Source: Coenobita brevimanus (taxonomy: Eukaryota > Arthropoda > Malacostraca > Decapoda > Coenobitidae). From it: a stretch of 64,000 bases of DNA. A program made the position numbers and the translations under genes. Below the pieces are notes generated by a model. The model had not been told where the DNA came from. It made no database searches and saw only the letters and a list, made by a program, of their open reading frames with translations. Shown piece by piece: positions 58,295 through 64,000 of this stretch. The first letter of the stretch is position 1. Every line of letters starts with the position of its first letter. The stretch is from contig CM064697.1 of NCBI GenBank assembly GCA_032717465.1, positions 3,463,501 through 3,527,500 of the forward strand. The letters run 5' to 3'.

Positions 58295-58595
58295 GTTCGC
58301 CTCCCCTCACATTGACTCCCCTATCTATGCCTTCCTCTCCCCTGACATTCTATTTTCATATCCCCCTTCCATCTTCCTATTCCCTCTTCCTTCCTTCTTC
58401 ACTCCCCTTCTTATCATTTTTTCATTTGCCACTCTTCCTTTCCCCTCAACTCCCTCTTCGTTTCCCCTCATGCCCCACCTCTTCCCTTTCGTCTTTCCAT
58501 CTCTTCCCTCCCTCCATTTCATCTCTCCTTTCCTCTTCCCTTCCTCCTCCCCAGCCCAGTCACTTCCCTCTCTTTCCTATGTCTTATTACCCGTC
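58295..58595. repeat. Pyrimidine-rich block
   Basis: About 300 bases of C/T-dominated DNA. Confidence 0.88.
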
Positions 58596-58597
58596 CC

Positions 58598-59100
58598 TGC
58601 CTCGGAGGAGCTCGGGGACAGGTATTGTTTTCACTCGGTTTGTTTGTTTGTATGTCTGTCTGTTTGTTTGCCTGTCTGTCTGTCTGTTAACAATTTTACG
58701 CGAAAACTACTGATTAAATCTGGGGCCAAATTAGGCCAAGTCCTAGGCTGTAGGCCCAAAAAAATGTAAAAAAAAAAGGGGGGGGACGGGTAATAATTGT
58801 TTTATCGCCATAACTCCTTCCAAATTCGTCGTATTAACGTGAAACCAAAACCTAAAGGTTCATCTTTCAAGTCTGCATCCCATAACATGCCTCATTGCAT
58901 CAGGGGGGTCACCCCCTGTTAGCGGTAGGGGGGTCAGTGTCAGGTGGATCGGGCCTAAAATTTCAAATGGCCATAAAATCGTCAGTTTTCACCCGATTTA
59001 CTCCAAATTTCATATGTGACATCTTTTACTGGATATCCTGTTGTGTTTATGTGTCAGCACTAAAATGGCTGTCGGAGACGGGTTTGCTGTGCCTTGGCAC
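58598..59100 (+). mobile_element. CCTCGGAGGAGC...(TTTG)(TCTG) repeat, related to the CCTCCGCC type
   Basis: Starts CTGCCTCGGAGGAGCTCGGG then TATTGTTTTCACTCGG and runs of GTTTGTTTG and TCTGTCTG, then ACGCGAAAACTACTG. The architecture (GGAGG start, TTTTCAC, GTTTG/TCTG run, then a GAAA.CTACT line) parallels the elements at 18.4 and 28.0 kb, but sequence identity is low. Later TCAAATGGCCATAAAATCG and CCAAATTTCATATG look like the same kind of old repeat body. Confidence 0.45.
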
Positions 59101-59188
59101 CGCTTCTTGTTTATTCTGATATCCTCTCCGCATCCTCTCGCTTTCTTTTCGTAGTTATTCCCTGTCGTTCTCTCCGTCTTCCTGTATG

Positions 59189-59189
<1 letters not shown>

Positions 59190-59236
<47 letters not shown>

Positions 59237-59590
59237 TGCCCTTTCCTATATCTTCCATCCTCCTCCCGTCTCTTACTCTACGTTCTCTTCTCTTCCTTAA
59301 CAGTCATCATTTGCACCTGTTCTTCCCCTCGGAGTCCTTCCTTCCTCCCCTTTCTCTCCCTCCTTCTCTCTCCATCCCTCTTCACCCTTTCTTTCCTCCC
59401 TCTTTCCCTTTCTATCCTTCTCTCCTTCCCTTTCTCTTATTCCCTCATCACCCTTCTCTCCTCCCCTCTTTCCCTTTCCCTCCTCCCCATTTCCTTCCTC
59501 CTTCCCTTGTCCTTCGCTCCTTCCCTCCCCTACCATATCCACAATCCCTCCCTTCCTCTCACCCTCCAGACTCTCTCCTCTCTCTCCTTC
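59190..59590. repeat. (CT)n and pyrimidine-rich block
   Basis: CT array (59190-59233) and C/T-dominated DNA with CCCTCCTTCTCTCTCC steps. Confidence 0.92.
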
Positions 59591-59599
59591 GACCTGTCA

Positions 59600-60118
59600 G
59601 TGAACGTGCTGAGGGAAGGAGGGAGGGGTGGGGTGAAAGTGAGAAGGAGGGAGGCTGGGAGAGTGGAAATGAGGAGGGAAAAAAAGGGGAAGAGAAAACA
59701 GAGGAAGAGAGGGGGGGAAAGGGAGAGATGGAGAAAGAGGGGACGGGAAAAGGAAAAGGGTGTAGGGGAGAGGGGAAAGGGAAAGAAAAGATGTATAGAC
59801 AAAGCAAAAAGGAAGAAAGGGAAAGGGAGGGGAAGGAGAGAGAGAGGAAAATGAGGAAAAGGAAGGAGAGAAGGAAGGGAACGGGGAGGAGAGGGAGGGA
59901 AAGAGAAAGGCAAAGGAGAAAGTAGGAACAGGCACGACGGAAAGTAGGGCAGGGGAAAGAGGGGAACGAAGAGGGAGAGGGGAAAGGAAGAGGGAGAGGG
60001 GAAAGGAAGAGAGGGAAGGGAGAGGAAAGGAGGGGAAACCTGGGGAAGGAGGGAGGTAGAGGAGAGGAAAGGAAAGGGAGGGAGAGGGGGGAAAAGGGAG
60101 GGAGGGGGAAGCGAGAGA
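59600..60118. repeat. Purine-rich block
   Basis: Composition flips to G/A-dominated on the plus strand, with GGGAAAGGAAGAGGGAGAGG repeated near 59970-60010. The 286-residue minus frame is low complexity. Confidence 0.92.
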
Positions 60119-60242
60119 AGGCCGGGTTTTAATGTATTGATTCCTGGCCATGTCTGTTGATGTTTTAGAAAGCGAGTTGATGCCTCGCCCTCTCTGTCTG
60201 TATTTATTTCATACGTACTTGGTTTTGGGCCTTGCTCTTTTT

Positions 60243-60246
<4 letters not shown>

Positions 60247-60301
<55 letters not shown>
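60247..60301. repeat. (CT)n microsatellite
   Basis: Perfect CT array of about 55 bases. Confidence 0.98.
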
Positions 60302-60306
<5 letters not shown>

Positions 60307-60545
60307 AAACAGAGACTCTGGACATGTATCTCGACGCAATTGGTATCGTTTAGTTAGGATGGAGCAATTATTGCATATTCGCGTCTGCATTCATGTGTCT
60401 ATTAGACACAGACAATATTTTAGAATATATATAATAGATAAACATTCTATTCATCTTTTGATTGAAAAAAAAAAAGATTGCATGCATACAGTAAGTATGT
60501 GGCTGTATGCCCAAATTTTCCTTTTCCATATTATTCTACTTTCTG
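60302..60545. other. AT-rich spacer, no gene seen
   Basis: Contains an A-run at 60467-60476. Nothing recognised. Confidence 0.4.
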
Positions 60546-60549
60546 CCGA

Positions 60550-60775
60550 TCCTATAAAATTCCTTCAGGTTTTTCATTCCAGCAAGGTATTACTTCCTCT
60601 CTTGTTTCCTGTACGGCAAATGCCGGAGGGTCTGGAGGATGGGGGAGAGAGCCTTCTGCTATGCTATCCTTTTCTCCTGCTCCTATGCACTATATTAGGA
60701 TTAAGGCCGGACCACCTCGTAGGGACCGTAAGGTCTGTGTGGTCTGTGTATCTATGTAACTCTATGTAACTCTCT
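60550..60775 (+). mobile_element. Possible LINE/SINE 3' end with (CTATGTAACT)n tail
   Basis: About 200 bases of moderately GC-rich DNA end in GTATCTATGTAACTCTATG then TAACTC, a short tandem of CTATGTAACT. Short AT-containing tandem tails of this sort are typical of CR1/L2 LINE and SINE 3' ends. No coding part is present and no second copy is seen. Confidence 0.35.
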
Positions 60776-60878
60776 TTTTCTCTCCCCCTTCATTGGTTCT
60801 TCTCCTGTGAAGTATTTAGCTTTCCGAACACACACACAAAAAAGCCTGGACCTCATCCATCAAAATTGTACAGGAACT

Positions 60879-60899
60879 TAGTGAGTGAGTGAGTGAGTG
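60879..60899. repeat. (GTGA)n short tandem repeat
   Basis: About five GTGA units. Confidence 0.9.
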
Positions 60900-60999
60900 G
60901 CACAGTTAGGGACATGCACCATATTTCATCGCTAGTGTGGATGTGGCGAAAAGACATTATAATATCGTAATGGTAAAGTTGTTGGATTTTCCTCTTCTT

Positions 61000-61780
<781 letters not shown>

Positions 61781-61842
61781 CTCCCAACACCAGCGGCTCA
61801 CAACTGAGTTACACCAGTCTGTCACCTGCCTCTCACTCTCAC

Positions 61843-61850
<8 letters not shown>

Positions 61851-61911
<61 letters not shown>
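61851..61911. repeat. (CT)n microsatellite
   Basis: Perfect CT array of about 60 bases. Confidence 0.98.
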
Positions 61912-61912
<1 letters not shown>

Positions 61913-61914
61913 GT

Positions 61915-62240
61915 CCTCCTTGAATCCGAGGTAGGTGAAGTATTGGAAAATATTCTTGCATAGGATTATTGATCATGTAGAACTGAATGTGTTACCATAC
62001 TGTACTGTATGACTGACAACGCTGCTTTAGACGGCATCATCCGTGTTTGGTCACTCTGACTGAATTCTTCCACTGTATGCATTCTGAAATTGACCAGTGC
62101 TGGGAAATTGAAATTCACTGTTTGAGCTTCCGACAGGCTTTCTACTGATGGAGTATTACATCGCAGGTTGATGACAGACTTTTGTGCACTGGGCATTCAG
62201 TGAGAACTAGATGAATGAGGTGAGAATTGGAAGAGTGGAC
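61915..62240. other. Low-repeat spacer, no gene seen
   Basis: Unique-looking DNA upstream of the LINE remnant. It may hold decayed 5' LINE sequence that I cannot recognise. Confidence 0.4.
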
Positions 62241-62244
62241 TGTG

Positions 62245-63095
62245 CCAGAGGGTGGTAGTCAATGGGGAAATCTTTTGCTGGATGTCAGGTACAAGTGGAG
62301 TGCCCGTGGGTTTAGTTCTAGCTCGTTTATTATTTATCATATAAATTAATGATATTGATGTGGGCATCGTCAAACTAATTGGAAAATTTGTATGCGACAC
62401 AAAGCTCAGAGGTAACTGTTCGTCACTCGAGAAGATGGCAGAACTACGTAGGGACTTAATTAAGGCAGGAGAGTGCAAGGTAATGCACAGTGATCGTACA
62501 TGTCGAAGAACCAACTCCTCTTTATAAAGAAGTGAAATCAGACGTACTTAACTGGAGAAAGACTTAGGTGTATTAATTAGCACTGACCTCATGTTTTCCA
62601 GACTGCACGTTGAAATAAAGAGGAAATCACGGAGGCTTTTCGTTTATATAAATCGGTAATTTAGATACGGAAACAAGAAAACGGTCCTCATTGGCCGCGC
62701 GTGAATGTACTGTGTAGTGTTGGTCACCAAAACCGAAGAAGGATATCGCGAGACTTGAGAGAGTCCAGGCACAGGCTACTAAACTGATGTCATCCATCAA
62801 GCACGTGGGATACCAGAGAAGGATGCTGGTACTGGGCCTCGTTTCGGTAGACTGCAAGTATTCGCGGGAAGCTAAGTGAAGATTTCAAAATATTTCATGG
62901 ATTTGAAAACATTGGCTACCAGCATGAATACCAATTGAACGAGGAGTCGCGGATGAGAGTTTGACCTGACGGATCTTCACATGATACGTAAGGTTATTTA
63001 CTCATGTACAAGATTTATAATACCTAGAATCGGCTACCAGCAGTGGGAGTTACCAGTACCGAGATAGAGCGGTTCAGGACAAGGTTAGACAATAT
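62245..63095 (+). mobile_element. CR1-like LINE reverse transcriptase pseudogene
   Basis: The plus frame from 62249 reads RVVVNGEIFCWMSGTSGVPV then GLVLARLLFII, a TAA stop, and INDIDVGIVKLIGKFVCDTK. SGVPQGS is mutated to SGVPVGL and the catalytic FADDTK to FVCDTK, losing one aspartate. LRRDLIKAGECKVMHSDR follows with about 15 residues missing before ECKVMH. Further blocks are LERVQAQATKLMSSIKHV and GYQRRMLVLGL (about 62755-62840), FKIFHGFENIGYQ (about 62885-62930) and a decayed C-terminal end to about 63095. Stops and frame changes show it is inactive. Confidence 0.8.
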
Positions 63096-63279
63096 TTCTG
63101 TAAAATTCCCAGCCTGGCCTCTCTCTCCAGGGTCGGGTACATTTCCCTTTCCGAGCAGCAACATATACCTCGTAACTTCACTCATGGAACCTTCTCGGTG
63201 TGCGTCGGAAGATCTTTTGAGGCACTACTTGTATCACCATGTATCACCTTGTAACCTTTTTTTTCTGTAAGTTATTAAG

Positions 63280-63280
<1 letters not shown>
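63096..63280. other. Spacer, no gene seen
   Basis: Probably includes the decayed 3' end of the preceding LINE. No further signature. Confidence 0.35.

Positions 63281-63281
<1 letters not shown>

Positions 63282-63330
<49 letters not shown>
63282..63330. repeat. (TG)n microsatellite
   Basis: Perfect TG array of about 48 bases. Confidence 0.98.
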
Positions 63331-63332
<2 letters not shown>

Positions 63333-63461
63333 CAAGGTGGGTGTGGTAGTGAAGGTATGGTGGATGGATGATGTGAATGTAATAACCCTCATCCACTCCT
63401 TGCCTGTCTTTCCTCCTTTTATTAGTCTGACGGTTCCTAAACTTGAGTCTTTGAACCCCCA

Positions 63462-63516
63462 GCGGTCCACGGCAAAAAAAAAAAAAAAAAAAAAAAAAAA
63501 GTCAGGGTCCACGGCA
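63462..63516. repeat. Poly-A flanked by GGTCCACGGC direct repeats
   Basis: GGTCCACGGC at about 63462-63471, about 28 A, then GGGTCCACGGC ending at about 63516. The direct repeats around an A-run resemble an insertion with target duplication, but no element body is present. Confidence 0.5.
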
Positions 63517-63519
63517 GAC

Positions 63520-64000
63520 TGAGAATTACTAAAAAATATAAAGAAACGAGCGAAGTTTAGAATATAAGGAGACGTAGTTGATTCTGACGACGTAAATGAT
63601 TATCAGATGAATCATTACTACCGGAAAGCCATAGCGATTTGTAAACTAGAATCTTCAAGAGGTAATTCAGGTTTATTGTCTGAGCGAAATATATGTGAGA
63701 TATGAATACGTCTACTTCTGTGACTGTGTGAGTGAGCGTCCTTGAGTGCATCTCCAGTAATTAATTGTGTACCTTATATTGCCAACTCTGAGTAGATTTC
63801 ATAAGGAGGCTGTCTTCGTTTTGAGAATAATTTAACTTTTCCTCACCAGGATAAATTTTCCTCACTAGTGTTATGGGGAAAAATTTTTTAAAAGGGGAAC
63901 ATGGGATTTTTACTGACGTCACTGGAAAGTTGCGAATGAACTGGAAGGAAATATGAAGCACGGAAGACTCCCAGCTCATACCCACCCACCTGCGTCACTC
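63520..64000. other. AT-rich spacer, no gene seen
   Basis: Last 480 bases hold only short frames without recognisable products. Confidence 0.4.

Noticed and set aside
63462..63516. Recent retroposed gene copy (poly-A with direct repeats)
   Set aside because: Only the A-run lies between the repeats, so there is no inserted body to call.

Overview
The window looks like non-coding, repeat-dominated DNA from an arthropod, most likely a decapod crustacean. Three things point there. Microsatellites are extremely dense: CA/TG, CT/GA, AT, TCTG/TCTA, AAC and AAT. There are degraded non-LTR retrotransposons of CR1/Jockey-like and RTE-like type. There is also a short run of CCTAA, the arthropod telomere unit. 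The assignment to decapods is inference from this texture; no host gene is present to confirm it. I found no convincing host protein-coding gene, no intact tRNA or rRNA gene, no CRISPR array and no bacterial-style operon. Nearly every long open frame is a by-product of a simple repeat (HTHT, CVCV, SLSL, RERE, YIYI) or of a pyrimidine- or purine-only tract (SP/PS/F-rich, EGR/KR-rich).

Layout. 1-3.2 kb: CA, TCTG and GA arrays, a tRNA-derived SINE, then a purine block that switches to a pyrimidine block. 3.3-3.76 kb: a MITE-like element with 75-bp inverted repeats. 4-6.5 kb: a second SINE, a TG/CA hairpin and long CA and A/C-rich tracts. 6.5-10.7 kb: a 2-kb purine block followed by a 2-kb pyrimidine block. 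11-14.8 kb: LINE and SINE-like pieces, an AT array, CCCTA/CCCAA-rich DNA and a degenerate TTGATC-type tandem repeat. 15.1-17.5 kb: pyrimidine then purine blocks. 17.5-23.6 kb: interspersed repeats, a 24-unit 32-bp minisatellite and a degenerate TGACCT-rich tandem array. 24.3-25.6 kb: the best-preserved coding remnant, the C-terminal half of an RTE-like LINE reverse transcriptase on the minus strand, with the FADD motif present and the frame broken only by two TGA codons. 26-31 kb: several short repeat families, two more RTE-like LINE fragments and a four-unit compound TG/AG repeat. 32-33.7 kb: a 20-bp minisatellite and a duplicated segment carrying a CA array of about 410 bp. 34-43.4 kb: CR1/Jockey-like LINE remnants and repeat copies. 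43.7-50.6 kb: alternating pyrimidine and purine blocks, a roughly 60-bp GGA minisatellite and a 0.8-kb CCTAA/CCCAA tract. 50.7-58 kb: more copies of the short families, a perfect 34-bp palindrome and about 2.5 kb of low-repeat DNA. 58-64 kb: further simple repeats, paired pyrimidine/purine blocks and a decayed CR1-like LINE.

The most interesting content is a set of short interspersed families, recognised only by comparing the window with itself: a palindromic CCAGACGATTTTATTCA family (about nine copies), a TAGCTCAGTGGCAGA-containing family (five copies), a CGCCTTCATG...GAGCCTGG family with CAA-rich tails (four copies), a CCTCCGCC...GGCGGAGG family, a TTCCTGCAAAAAG family and a VWK-encoding inverted pair. 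I cannot name these families from a database; a repeat-library search would decide whether they are new.
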